From Hyphomonas jannaschiana VP2 (GTDB lineage Bacteria > Pseudomonadota > Alphaproteobacteria > Caulobacterales > Hyphomonadaceae): a stretch of DNA of 64,000 nt. The number at the start of each line of letters is the position of its first letter. Position 1 is the first letter of the stretch. Of the stretch, positions 7,205 through 15,786 are shown in pieces. Both the position numbers and the translations under genes were made by a program. Location of the stretch: contig NZ_ARYJ01000005.1 in assembly GCF_000685215.1 (NCBI RefSeq), positions 248,001 through 312,000 on the forward strand, written 5' to 3'. The notes under the pieces were generated by a model. It did no database searches. It had not been told where the DNA came from and saw nothing but the letters and a program-made list of their open reading frames with translations.

Positions 7205-9414
7205 AAAGTATAGCCGATGCGTACGCCATAAGTGCGCGGATCCGACCGGAATGTGTCATAGCCGATGAAGCCATAGCCGGAGAGCGCATAGTCTTCATCG
7301 GTCAGGTTTCGGGCCCACAAGGTGACGTCTATTCCGGGGTTCGCAAAACGGAGGCCCGCTTCTGCCTGAAGCGTCGTGAACCCTTTTTGCATGCGGGACG
7401 CCAGGCCCTCCGGATCCAGGTAGTAGCGGCTGCGATACTTTGCGTGCAGTGAGACGTGGCCTTCCGCATTGGAGGGCAGGATGAAGTCATACCGCCCGCC
7501 CAGCGTGGCGGAGACGTCTGGTGCGAAGGGCAGGGGGTTGCCGTCGAACTTTCCGGCATTTCCGCCAATGTCGGAGGTCTGGTCGATTTGCGTGTCGAGC
7601 AGGGTGAGCCCGCCTTGCAGGGACAGGGCGTCTGTCGCCTGCCAGCGCATATCGGCATCGAGACCATAGACGGTGGCGGCGTCGAGGTTGGACAGGGAAT
7701 TTGACGTGATGCTGGAACCGTCCGGAAGCGGAAAGTTCACGAAGATGCGTGCCTGGGGGGCGTCATAGTCCTGCCAGAACAGGGCCGCGTTCCAGATGAA
7801 GCGGCTGGAGGGCTCTGATTTGAAGCCGGTCTCATAGGCTGTGACCGTTTCCGCATCGAACAGGCCTTCGTCGGAAAAATGGGTGGCATTGTTCTGCACT
7901 TCCCCATTGAACCCGCCGGATTTGTAGCTGTTTGCGACAGACACATAGGCCGTGCCTGCACCCGTCTCATAGGCCAGCGCAACATTGCCGGTGAGCTTGG
8001 TGTCTTCGATGTCGTTTGCACCGGCGGCGAGGCCAAGCCCACCGACATTGTTGTATCCGACTGTGCCGTCATCGAAGATGTGCCGTCCTGCGCCGGCGCC
8101 TTCGATCGTCTCCTGCGTGATCCGGGCACCGAGCGTGGCGGTAAGCCGGTCAGTCAGCGACACCTCATTATAGGTGAAGGCCGCAAGGACAGATCGTTCC
8201 TGCCGGATGTCGGTGATCAGCGTCATTGCGGTTCCATCCGAAACAGGGGCAGGCCCTGCGCGGCTGGCGGCACCCACATAAGGGCAGGTGCCGAGAAGTG
8301 TGTCGGGATCCAGTTCTCCGCACCAGATCGTATAGGTCTGGCTGAAGTCCTCTGCTGCGGCATAGATCCCGAACAGGGTGGAGCCGCGAGTGCGCTCTGT
8401 CTTCAGGCGGATTTCCTGAGAGTACTGTCTGAAATTCCGATCATAGGAGAGGTTTGCATTGAAGAGCGGGTTGCCGAAGAGAGCCACGCCGCCGTCAAAG
8501 TCAAATCCGTAAGACTGGTTGAAGCCCTCAAACGCGGTGAGAGAGGTCAGCGTCCATTCGCCGATGTCGCGGACATATTCTGCGGACGTGCCATAGAATT
8601 CATTGTCGGTATCCTGAATACCATCGCTTCCAACGGAAATATCATGATCCGACAGGCCAAGCGTGTCGTTTCGCGGCGCGGCATTGACGCCATTGTCTTC
8701 CTCATAGTGGGTGCGGATCAGCAGGGAGCCGCCAAGCGTGTCTTCCGAGCTGAGCCCAAGCCGCAGGCCGAACTCGTCGCGTATGCCACCAGCTGCATCC
8801 GGTCCGCCGGTGTTGTCGAGCGCCGCATCGCGGGAGAGGTAGCGGCCGGCGAGGCGGTAGCTGAAACCGCCAGAGGTCTGTCCGTACGCGCCTTCCACAT
8901 CAGTGCGCTTCAGATTGCCAAATCCGGCCCGCAGATAGCGGGACTGGCCATCTTCCGGGCGGGCGGTCAGGAAGCTGATTGCGCCAGAGGATGCATTACG
9001 CCCGAACAATGTGCCTTGCGGGCCTTTCAGCACCTCGATGCCGGAAAGGTCGTAGAGCATCAGTCCGGTCTGCACATTTGTTGCCAGCAGGACGCCGTCG
9101 GAATAGACCGCCGCGGCGCCGGGGGTTAGCGCCTGATGATCCACAGCGCCGATTCCGCGGATCTGGAAGGCCACCTGGGTGCCGTTGGCCACAGCGGCTT
9201 CCACGCCGGTCAGCAGGTCCGTCACATCCTCGGCGCCGAGATAGGCGGAGGCGAGCCCGAGCTCCTCCCCGCCGATGACGCTGACCGACATCGGGATTTC
9301 GCTGAGCGGAGTCTGGCCGGCTGTTGCGGTTGTCACGACGGGGTCGAGCCTTGCCGGAGCATCCTCCGGTTCGGCGATGAAGGTTGATGCGGCGAGAATA
9401 AGCGCAAGAGACAT
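7201..9414 (-). CDS. TonB-dependent outer-membrane receptor
   Basis: 737 residues with a short signal peptide (MSLALILAASTFIA). The plug domain follows with DPVVTTATAGQTPLSEIPMS, GVEAAVANGTQVAFQIRGIG and VLKGPQGTLFGRNASSGAI, all typical of TonB receptors. The remainder is a predicted 22-strand barrel ending in YGVRIGYTF with the terminal phenylalanine used for outer-membrane assembly. The style (VTGG-poor, 'iron complex outermembrane recepter' type of Caulobacterales/Sphingomonads) fits a receptor for sugars, siderophores or small organics; the ligand is unknown. It is divergent from an M20 amidohydrolase with a dyad between them, and convergent with the ArnT-like gene, overlapping it by four bases. 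Confidence 0.92.
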   Translation of the reverse strand: MSLALILAASTFIAEPEDAPARLDPVVTTATAGQTPLSEIPMSVSVIGGEELGLASAYLGAEDVTDLLTGVEAAVANGTQVAFQIRGIGAVDHQALTPGAAAVYSDGVLLATNVQTGLMLYDLSGIEVLKGPQGTLFGRNASSGAISFLTARPEDGQSRYLRAGFGNLKRTDVEGAYGQTSGGFSYRLAGRYLSRDAALDNTGGPDAAGGIRDEFGLRLGLSSEDTLGGSLLIRTHYEEDNGVNAAPRNDTLGLSDHDISVGSDGIQDTDNEFYGTSAEYVRDIGEWTLTSLTAFEGFNQSYGFDFDGGVALFGNPLFNANLSYDRNFRQYSQEIRLKTERTRGSTLFGIYAAAEDFSQTYTIWCGELDPDTLLGTCPYVGAASRAGPAPVSDGTAMTLITDIRQERSVLAAFTYNEVSLTDRLTATLGARITQETIEGAGAGRHIFDDGTVGYNNVGGLGLAAGANDIEDTKLTGNVALAYETGAGTAYVSVANSYKSGGFNGEVQNNATHFSDEGLFDAETVTAYETGFKSEPSSRFIWNAALFWQDYDAPQARIFVNFPLPDGSSITSNSLSNLDAATVYGLDADMRWQATDALSLQGGLTLLDTQIDQTSDIGGNAGKFDGNPLPFAPDVSATLGGRYDFILPSNAEGHVSLHAKYRSRYYLDPEGLASRMQKGFTTLQAEAGLRFANPGIDVTLWARNLTDEDYALSGYGFIGYDTFRSDPRTYGVRIGYTF

Positions 9415-9495
9415 TTGGCGGGGCCCTTCTTTGGGAAGAGGGCGCTTATCAGGCTTGGCGAAAGCGTATCAACAGGTTCGCTGCGGCAAGTCTGC

Positions 9496-9515
9496 TAAAG
9501 TGACTTTGCACTTTA
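9496..9515. promoter_or_regulatory. Candidate operator between TonB receptor and amidohydrolase
   Basis: TAAAGTG at 9496-9502 and CACTTTA at 9509-9515 form a perfect 7-base dyad with a 6-base spacer. GCGGCAAG just before and CTTGCTGC just after extend it loosely. A direct repeat CAGGTTCGC occurs at 9473-9481 and 9523-9531 on either side. The site lies in the 191-base divergent gap, so one regulator could control both genes. Confidence 0.45.
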
Positions 9516-9605
9516 CTTGCTGCAGGTTCGCCTTGGCCCGAAAGGTCGGTGATTTACACCGCAGGGCATGGCGCATAGCCTGCGGCCAACAGCGGGAGAC
9601 ATCAC

Positions 9606-10922
9606 ATGAACTGGAAGCTTCGGGCGTGCGCCGCCTCATTGATCGCACTTGGAACGGCAGGTCTGGCCGCAGCCGACAGCGATCTCCGCGCGGCGATCGA
9701 CAAGGATTATCAGGAGAATCTCGGACCGCTGTTCCAGTATTTCCACCAGCACCCGGAGCTCTCCTTCCTGGAGACTGAAACCGCCCAGCGGCTTGCCTCC
9801 GAACTGCGCGCCCTTGGCTATGATGTCACCGAAGGCGTTGGTGGCACCGGCGTGGTGGCGGTGATGAAAAACGGCGATGGCCCGACAGTCCTGATGCGCG
9901 CCGATATGGATGGCCTGCCGCTGAAAGAAGACAGCGGTGTCGCTTATCCCTCGACGGTCACGCAGGTGGACATTGATGGCGTTGAGAAGCCGGTAATGCA
10001 TGCCTGCGGGCACGATGTGCACATCACATCGCTGGTTGGTGCTGCCCGCCAGATGGCCGCACGCAAGGACGCGTGGTCCGGCACGCTGGTGCTGGTCGGC
10101 CAGCCCGCCGAGGAGCGGATCGGCGGCGCCCGCGCGATGATCCAGGACGGGCTCTATGAGCGTTTCCCGAAGCCGGACTATGCGATTGCCTTCCATGTTG
10201 CGGCGGAACTTGAGGCTGGAAAGATCCAGGTGCCGCTGGAACAGGTCGCATCCAGTTCCGACAGTGTCGACATCATCGTCCACGGTGTCGGTGCACACGG
10301 GGCATATCCGCATATGGGCATCGACCCGGTCCTGGTGGCATCGCAGATCGTGGTCTCCCTCCAGTCGATCGTCTCGCGGTCGATTGCGCCGCTGGAGCCG
10401 GGCGTGATCACGGTGGGAGCCATTCACGGTGGCTTCAAGCACAACATCATCGGCGACAAGGTCGAGATGCAGATCACAGTCCGCTCCGACGATCCGGAAG
10501 TGCGTGAAGAATTGTTGGACGGCATCGACCGGGTGGCGCGCGGTGTCGCGATCTCGATGAATGTGCCTGAAGATCTGATGCCGGAAGTCATCCGCTCTGA
10601 AACGGAAACCACACCGCCAACCATCAATGACCCGGCGACCGCCCAGCGCCTTCGCGATGCATTTGCCACCCGTATTTCAGACAGTGTGCTGGTCGATCCG
10701 CCGCGCGACGGCATGGGGGCAGAGGATTTTGCCTATTTCGTCACGCCCGATACCGGCGTGAAAGGCGTCTATTTCAATGTTGGCGGTACACCGGCCGATA
10801 AGCTGGAAAATGCCGCGTCCCACCATTCTCCGTTCTTCAGGATCTGGCCGGAGCCGTCAGTGGAACTGGGCACGGAAGCCATGGTCATCGGGGCGATGAC
10901 TCTGATGCCGGCGAAGGACTGA
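9606..10922 (+). CDS. Exported M20 family amidohydrolase (N-acyl-amino-acid/peptide hydrolase)
   Basis: 438 residues with an N-terminal signal peptide (MNWKLRACAASLIALGTAGLAAA). The M20D metal-site motifs are present: MRADMDGLPLKE, HACGHDVHI with the HxCGHDxH pattern, the catalytic acid in GQPAEERIGGA, FHVAAELEAG, and GAEDFAYF near the C terminus. The central lid/dimerisation domain starts at about residue 215 (VHGVGAHGAYPHMGIDP). Relatives hydrolyse N-acyl amino acids, aminobenzoyl-glutamate or auxin conjugates; here the export signal puts the reaction in the periplasm. Divergent placement from the TonB receptor suggests the receptor brings in its substrate, which is an inference. Confidence 0.9.
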   Translation: MNWKLRACAASLIALGTAGLAAADSDLRAAIDKDYQENLGPLFQYFHQHPELSFLETETAQRLASELRALGYDVTEGVGGTGVVAVMKNGDGPTVLMRADMDGLPLKEDSGVAYPSTVTQVDIDGVEKPVMHACGHDVHITSLVGAARQMAARKDAWSGTLVLVGQPAEERIGGARAMIQDGLYERFPKPDYAIAFHVAAELEAGKIQVPLEQVASSSDSVDIIVHGVGAHGAYPHMGIDPVLVASQIVVSLQSIVSRSIAPLEPGVITVGAIHGGFKHNIIGDKVEMQITVRSDDPEVREELLDGIDRVARGVAISMNVPEDLMPEVIRSETETTPPTINDPATAQRLRDAFATRISDSVLVDPPRDGMGAEDFAYFVTPDTGVKGVYFNVGGTPADKLENAASHHSPFFRIWPEPSVELGTEAMVIGAMTLMPAKD

Positions 10923-10931
10923 CGGGAAGGA

Positions 10932-11504
10932 TCAGCGCGGCGCGCGCTTGGCGAGAATCCGCTGCAGCGTGCGCCGGTGCATGTTCAGGCGCCGGGCCGT
11001 TTCCGAGACATTGTGATTGCACAGCTCATACACGCGCTGGATGTGTTCCCAGCGCACCCGGTCGGCCGACATCGGGTTTTCCGGCGGCGCCGGTTTTTCG
11101 TCTGTGGTGGCCGTTAGGGCGCGGATGATGTCTTCCACATCTGCAGGCTTTGAAAGGTAGTCGACAGCGCCCGCTTTCACGGCAGCGACGGCGGTGGCGA
11201 TGGCGCCATAGCCGGTCAGGATCACGGCCCGGGCTTCAGGGCGGCTTTTCTGCAGAACTTCCACCACATCAAGGCCGCTGCCATCTTCCAGGCGCAGGTC
11301 CAGAACGGCGAAAGCCGGCGGGTTCAGACGGGCAATATCCTTGCCTTCTGCAACATTGGTAACAGCAGAGACGATGAATCCGCGCTGGGCGAGGGCCCGG
11401 GCAAGTCGTTGCACGAACGGGCCGTCATCATCCATCACGAGACAGGAGCGGTCTTCGACCCCTTCGAGACTCTCATGAAGATTGATATTTACTGGCCGTT
11501 CCAT
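10932..11504 (-). CDS. regA: RegA/ActR/PrrA-family redox response regulator
   Basis: 190 residues. The receiver has the acidic pocket DDD at residues 25-27 and the phosphoacceptor at D69 (AVLDLRLEDGSGLD), with T and K at ILTGYG and SKPA. The C-terminal Fis-type helix-turn-helix region (about 150-190) is the near-invariant RegA sequence containing NVSETARRLNMHRRTLQRIL. In alphaproteobacteria RegA globally controls respiration, carbon and nitrogen metabolism in response to redox state. It lies 48 bases downstream of regB on the same strand, so the pair is probably one operon. Confidence 0.95.
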   Translation of the reverse strand: MERPVNINLHESLEGVEDRSCLVMDDDGPFVQRLARALAQRGFIVSAVTNVAEGKDIARLNPPAFAVLDLRLEDGSGLDVVEVLQKSRPEARAVILTGYGAIATAVAAVKAGAVDYLSKPADVEDIIRALTATTDEKPAPPENPMSADRVRWEHIQRVYELCNHNVSETARRLNMHRRTLQRILAKRAPR

Positions 11505-11552
11505 GCTCAGCTTCCCTCGCTACCTGATTCTTCTATAGGGGTTCCAAATCAA

Positions 11553-12938
11553 TTAATCCAACGCGGATGCTTCAAGAGCTGCACGTGGCCAGAGGGCCTG
11601 AACGATGGCGCCAGTCCGGGGGGGCGTGCGGTTTCTTGTGGCGATCCTGCCGCCGGTGCGTTCGATCAGGGTTTTTGCAATAAAGAAGCCAAGTCCCATG
11701 TCTCCGCCGCCGAGATGTGCTTCACTCCGCTCCGAGACATAGGGTTCGCCGAGCTTCGGCAGAACTTCCTGCGCAAAGCCAGGCCCGTCATCGCTGATTG
11801 AGATCATGATCTGGTCCGCCGTCCAGCTGGCCTGCGCGGTGACCTTTGAATCGGCGAAACTGACGGCGTTTTCAACGAAAGCGCTGATGGCATGTAGGAT
11901 TTCGGGGCTGCGGTTCAGGATAGGCGGACGGTCGTCGGCCTCGTCTTCGCCGGGCCGGACGACCACTTCCACGGCAACGCCGAGACCTTTGAAGGGGGCC
12001 GCCGCTTCAGCGACCAGCGCATCAAGGGTCACGCGGGCGTGGACGATGTCGGTCGCTTCGCGAGCCTCACGGATCGTGGCGAGAATGGTCCGGCAGCGGT
12101 CTGCCTGTTCGGCCAGCAGGGTCAGGTCTTCATATTTCGGATCGTCCGGCGGTGTTTCCGCCATCAATTCCTTGGCGACGAGGTGAATGGTCGCCAGCGG
12201 GGTGCCGAGTTCATGCGTCGTCATGGCGGACATCGCGCCAATAGCGGAGAGTTTCTGCTCCCGGGCCATGACAATGCTGGCCGCATCGAGGGCGCGGACA
12301 AGCTTGGCCTCGTCCTGGCTGACGCGTCCGGCCGACACGGCGAAGAAGACGACGCCAACAGCAAGGGCGGCGAACTGGCCGAGGTGGAACAGGGGCGGCA
12401 ATTCCACCAGCGCGCCATTGATCCAGGGCAGGGGCAGGGAAATCAGCGGCATGAAGGCGGCCAGCGTCAGCGCCAGCAGTGCGATCAGCACAGCCCGCAT
12501 AGGCGACAGGCTGAGCGCCGCCACGGTCACCGGCGCGACCAGTAACAACAGGAAGGGGTTCGACAGACCGCCTGTCACGGCCACCAGGGCCGCAAGCTGG
12601 ACCGTGTCGAAAGCGAGTTGGAGAGAAGCCTCCCAGCCGCGTGTCAGGCGCTGGCTCTGAAAGGCAAATGACAGGAAGACGTTCAGCCACGCCGACGCGG
12701 CTATGATCGCAAGACACGCAGCGAGTGGCAGGTCGAAGCCCAGGACAAAGAACACGAACAGCACAGCGGCTGTCTGTCCGCCCACCGCCAGCCAACGCAA
12801 GGCGATGAAGGTACGCAATCGCGTGCGTCCAAGCGCCGACTGGGCAGACCCCAGCCCTTCCGGGGCAAGGGTGAAGATGGCATCATCGAAACCGAGCCTG
12901 TCGGCGCGGTTCATATCCTGGCGGGACGGATCACTCAT
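11553..12938 (-). CDS. regB: RegB/ActS/PrrB redox-sensing histidine kinase
   Basis: 461 residues with six hydrophobic spans in the first ~205. The family-specific quinone-sensing heptad GGLSNPF is at residues 123-129. The phosphorylated histidine is H242 in THELGTPLATIH. The redox-active cysteine of the dimerisation helix is C282 in ADRCRTIL, where RegB has its conserved cysteine. The ATPase domain ends with SDDGPGFAQEVLPKLGEPY and GLGFFIAKTL. The kinase phosphorylates RegA under reducing conditions. It heads the regB-regA operon and is divergent from senC across 58 bases. All signature residues for redox sensing appear intact. Confidence 0.95.
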   Translation of the reverse strand: MSDPSRQDMNRADRLGFDDAIFTLAPEGLGSAQSALGRTRLRTFIALRWLAVGGQTAAVLFVFFVLGFDLPLAACLAIIAASAWLNVFLSFAFQSQRLTRGWEASLQLAFDTVQLAALVAVTGGLSNPFLLLLVAPVTVAALSLSPMRAVLIALLALTLAAFMPLISLPLPWINGALVELPPLFHLGQFAALAVGVVFFAVSAGRVSQDEAKLVRALDAASIVMAREQKLSAIGAMSAMTTHELGTPLATIHLVAKELMAETPPDDPKYEDLTLLAEQADRCRTILATIREAREATDIVHARVTLDALVAEAAAPFKGLGVAVEVVVRPGEDEADDRPPILNRSPEILHAISAFVENAVSFADSKVTAQASWTADQIMISISDDGPGFAQEVLPKLGEPYVSERSEAHLGGGDMGLGFFIAKTLIERTGGRIATRNRTPPRTGAIVQALWPRAALEASALD

Positions 12939-12996
12939 TTGTGTCTTATGCGGCAGCGTGACGCCCTCGCCAAGCGGCGGTAGGCCGTCCTAGAGG

Positions 12997-13620
12997 ATGA
13001 TCATGACCAGACTTCGTATGACTTCCGCCATGCTCGGTGTGCTGCTTGTGGCCGCCTGCGGCCCCGCAAAACCTGCTGAACCTTCTGCCGGCGGCTCAGC
13101 TGGCGGCTGCATGTCGCGGGCCTACCCGAACATCGGTGGGCCGATCTCGTTGGTGAACCAGGCCGGGGAAGCGGTTACGGAAGAGACCTATAAAGGCCAC
13201 CCGACGCTGATCTATTTTGGCTTCACCTATTGTCCGGATGTCTGTCCGATGACGCTGGTGACCGTGAAGCGCGCTTATGACCGCCTCCCGGAGGATGTCA
13301 CACCGCCTCAGACATTGCTCATTTCCATCGATCCGGAGCGGGATACGCCGGAACAGCTGGCGCAATATGTGTCGACCAAAGCGTTCCCGGCCAATCTGCA
13401 GGGCCTGACAGGGACACCGGAACAGGTCCGGTCGGCGGCAGATGCCTTCCTGGCGGATTATTCGCGGATCGAGCAGCCCGACAGCGCCAGTGAGTACTCC
13501 ATGGATCACACCTCGCTGCTCTACCTGATGGATGAAGACTGGAAGCTGAAAACCTTCTTCACCCATGAGGACACGGACGAAACCATCGCCACCTGCCTGA
13601 CAGAATTGCTGGAAGAATAG
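12997..13620 (+). CDS. senC: SCO1/SenC/PrrC copper protein, lipoprotein form
   Basis: 207 residues. The N terminus is a lipoprotein signal with lipobox cysteine C21 (LLVAACGP). The thioredoxin-like fold has the copper-binding CPDVC pair C79 and C83 in FGFTYCPDVCPM and the third ligand H171 in YSMDHTSLLY. SCO proteins deliver copper to cytochrome oxidase CuA or keep its cysteines reduced; in Rhodobacter SenC/PrrC also feeds into RegB signalling. The position divergent from regB reproduces the conserved regB/senC arrangement. No oxidase subunit gene is in the window. Confidence 0.94.
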   Translation: MIMTRLRMTSAMLGVLLVAACGPAKPAEPSAGGSAGGCMSRAYPNIGGPISLVNQAGEAVTEETYKGHPTLIYFGFTYCPDVCPMTLVTVKRAYDRLPEDVTPPQTLLISIDPERDTPEQLAQYVSTKAFPANLQGLTGTPEQVRSAADAFLADYSRIEQPDSASEYSMDHTSLLYLMDEDWKLKTFFTHEDTDETIATCLTELLEE

Positions 13621-13637
13621 TCGCCTGGCTGCCGGGC

Positions 13638-14420
13638 CTAGTGGGCCGTCCAGCCGCCATCGATCGGCAGCAGGGCGCCATTGATCTGGTCGGCCGCCGG
13701 AGAGCAGAGGAAGGCAGCCATTTCGCCGATCTGCTCAACGGTCACGAATTCCTTAGTCGGCTGGGCTTCGAGCAGCACGTCCTTGACCACTTCGTCTTCG
13801 GTGATCCCGCGGGCCTTGGCCGTGTCGGCGATCTGGGCATCGACCAGCGGCGTGTGGACATAGCCGGGGCAGATCGCGTTGCAGCGAATGCCGTGGGTCG
13901 CTCCTTCGAGTGCCACAGTCTTGGTCAGGCCGGCAATGCCGTGCTTGGCGGCTACATAAGCGGCCTTGTAGGGCGATGCGACCAGCGCATGCGCTGAGGC
14001 CGTCTGGATAATCCTGCCCCAGCCTTTTTCCTTCATGCCCGGCATGGCGAGACGGATCGTGTGGAAGGCGGCTGACAGGTTCAGCGCAATGATGAGGTTC
14101 CACTTGTCGACCGGAAAATCCTCGATCGGGGACACATGCTGCATGCCGGCATTGTTGACCAGGATGTCGGCGCCGCCGAATTCGTCCTGGACATAGGTCA
14201 TCATGTTCTCGATTGCCGGAATCCGAGTGAGATCGGCGCTGGAATAACCCACCATCACGGAGTGATCTGCAGCAATCTTGCGTTTCAGCGTGTCGATTTC
14301 ACCGGCATCGCCAAACCCGTTGAGCACGATGTTGCACCCCTCCGCCGCCAGCCGGACAGCGATGGCTTTGCCAATGCCGCTCGTGGAGCCGGTGATAAGG
14401 GCTGTTTTACCTTTCAGCAT
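13638..14420 (-). CDS. bdhA: D-3-hydroxybutyrate dehydrogenase
   Basis: 260 residues from the ATG at 14420, which has AAGGAGA five bases upstream; the frame runs on to 14495 without a ribosome site. SDR motifs: TGSTSGIG at the N terminus, NNAGMQHVSPIEDFP, and YVAAKHG with the catalytic Tyr and Lys. The segments NNAGMQHVSPIE, ATHGIRCNAICPGYVHTPLV and KEFVTVEQIGEMAAFLCS are characteristic of hydroxybutyrate dehydrogenases. It oxidises D-3-hydroxybutyrate to acetoacetate with NAD, the re-entry step when stored PHB is consumed, complementing phaB/phaR near the left end of the window. Confidence 0.93.
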   Translation of the reverse strand: MLKGKTALITGSTSGIGKAIAVRLAAEGCNIVLNGFGDAGEIDTLKRKIAADHSVMVGYSSADLTRIPAIENMMTYVQDEFGGADILVNNAGMQHVSPIEDFPVDKWNLIIALNLSAAFHTIRLAMPGMKEKGWGRIIQTASAHALVASPYKAAYVAAKHGIAGLTKTVALEGATHGIRCNAICPGYVHTPLVDAQIADTAKARGITEDEVVKDVLLEAQPTKEFVTVEQIGEMAAFLCSPAADQINGALLPIDGGWTAH

Positions 14421-14513
14421 GATGGTCTCCTTGAGCGGCGGGAACGCCATGTTAGAAATAGGGCCGGGCTCCCGCCGGGTCACCACTATAATCACACAGG
14501 ATTATCAGGAATT

Positions 14514-14945
14514 ATGGGCGGAGAAATCGGTGCTTTTGTCGAGGCGTTTCCTCGTTTCCTGATCTGGACAGCCAGCGCTGGTGTCATGCTGGTCATCGCC
14601 AGCACGATTTATGTCCTGCTGACACCCTGGAAGGAATTTGCTGAAGTCCGCCGAGGAAATACGGCGGCTGGCCTGGCACTTGGTGGCGCGATTACCGGCC
14701 TGGCCTTGCCGATGTCTTCTGCGCTGGCGTCCAGCGTCACATTGATCGATTTCGCAATCTGGGGCGTGGTTGCGCTGCTGTTGCAGTTGATTGTCTATCG
14801 GCTGGTTGACCTTCTTCTGGGCGGCTTGCCGAGGCGGATCGAGGAAGATGAGGCCGGTGCCGCGGTCGTTCTGGTCGCTGCGAAACTCGCATCTGCCCTC
14901 ATTCTTGCCGCAGGCTTGTGGGATCCTGCGCTTCAACGGTTCTGA
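14514..14945 (+). CDS. DUF350 (YjfL/UPF0719) family inner-membrane protein
   Basis: 143 residues with four hydrophobic spans at about 8-30, 51-72, 77-100 and 117-137. The typical DUF350 features are a first helix followed by a conserved polar segment (TPWKEFAEVRRGNTAAGLALGG) and a second repeat of the same two-helix unit (LLGGLPRRIEEDEAGAAVVLVAAKL). The starting ATG is preceded by TCAGGA. The function of the family is not established. The downstream protease gene begins 19 bases later on the same strand, so they may form an operon with pyrF. Confidence 0.8.
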   Translation: MGGEIGAFVEAFPRFLIWTASAGVMLVIASTIYVLLTPWKEFAEVRRGNTAAGLALGGAITGLALPMSSALASSVTLIDFAIWGVVALLLQLIVYRLVDLLLGGLPRRIEEDEAGAAVVLVAAKLASALILAAGLWDPALQRF

Positions 14946-14964
14946 TTAGGAGCGCGAAAGCCCC

Positions 14965-15786
14965 GTGCGGAAGTTCGACTGGCTGCTTTATGTCTCGGTG
15001 CTCGGGCTGATTGTCTTTGTCCTGTTCGCGCAGGGCGATCATGTGGACGCGCCCGAGGCGCCGCCGACCGTGCTGGAAGCGGACGGGCCGACCCTGCCGC
15101 CGCCTTCACCGCTGGACGAGCAGATCCTGATCCAGGTGGATGCTCCCAAGGACGGCATCGGCACCGCCTTCGCGGTAAACCGCAAGGGCCAGTGGATTAC
15201 CGCCAGGCATGTGGTTGATGGGTGCGATTCCGTTGGCCTGCTCGTGGCACCTGGCCAGTATGTGCCGGTGGAGTCCGTCACGCTGGACCCGGATTTTGAT
15301 CTTGCCCTGATTTCGACGGGCCGCAGCCCGAACCCGGTTCAGCTGGATCTCGCCTCACCCCTCCGTATTGGCAGCGAAGGCTATCATGTCGGTTATCCGC
15401 AAGGCCGTCCCGGGGAAGTGGCGACGCGGCTGATGTCCCGGTCGAAGCTGATAACGCGCGGGCGGCGGGAGAATTCCGAACCGATCCTCGCCTGGGCAGA
15501 GTTCGGCCGGACACGCGGTCTCGATGGCACGTTGGGCGGCATCTCAGGCGGCCCGGTCTTCGACGCCGGAGGACGTGTGCGCGGCGTGATCGTCGCCGAA
15601 AGCCCGCGCCGGGGACGTATTTATACAACTGCGCCATCCTCGGTCGAAGCCTTCCTGACGCGCCTCAATGTCGATCCGGAAGATGGGCCTGCCGAGGCCT
15701 TTGATGAACAGACGTATGGACCACGTTCCGACAATGCCCGGCGTCTGTTGCAAGTGGTGAAGGTTGCCTGCAAGGTATCGCCATGA
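14965..15786 (+). CDS. Membrane-anchored trypsin-like serine protease
   Basis: 273 residues starting at GTG, with an uncleaved-looking membrane anchor at about residues 7-23 and a proline-rich linker (28-50). The chymotrypsin-fold triad is complete: H82 in TARHVVDGC, D112 in PDFDLALIS and S194 in GGISGGPVFD. No PDZ domain is present, so it is not a full DegP/DegS. The active domain should face the periplasm. The gene overlaps pyrF by four bases (ATGA), so translation is likely coupled, an odd partnership with nucleotide synthesis. Substrate unknown. Confidence 0.85.
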   Translation: MRKFDWLLYVSVLGLIVFVLFAQGDHVDAPEAPPTVLEADGPTLPPPSPLDEQILIQVDAPKDGIGTAFAVNRKGQWITARHVVDGCDSVGLLVAPGQYVPVESVTLDPDFDLALISTGRSPNPVQLDLASPLRIGSEGYHVGYPQGRPGEVATRLMSRSKLITRGRRENSEPILAWAEFGRTRGLDGTLGGISGGPVFDAGGRVRGVIVAESPRRGRIYTTAPSSVEAFLTRLNVDPEDGPAEAFDEQTYGPRSDNARRLLQVVKVACKVSP

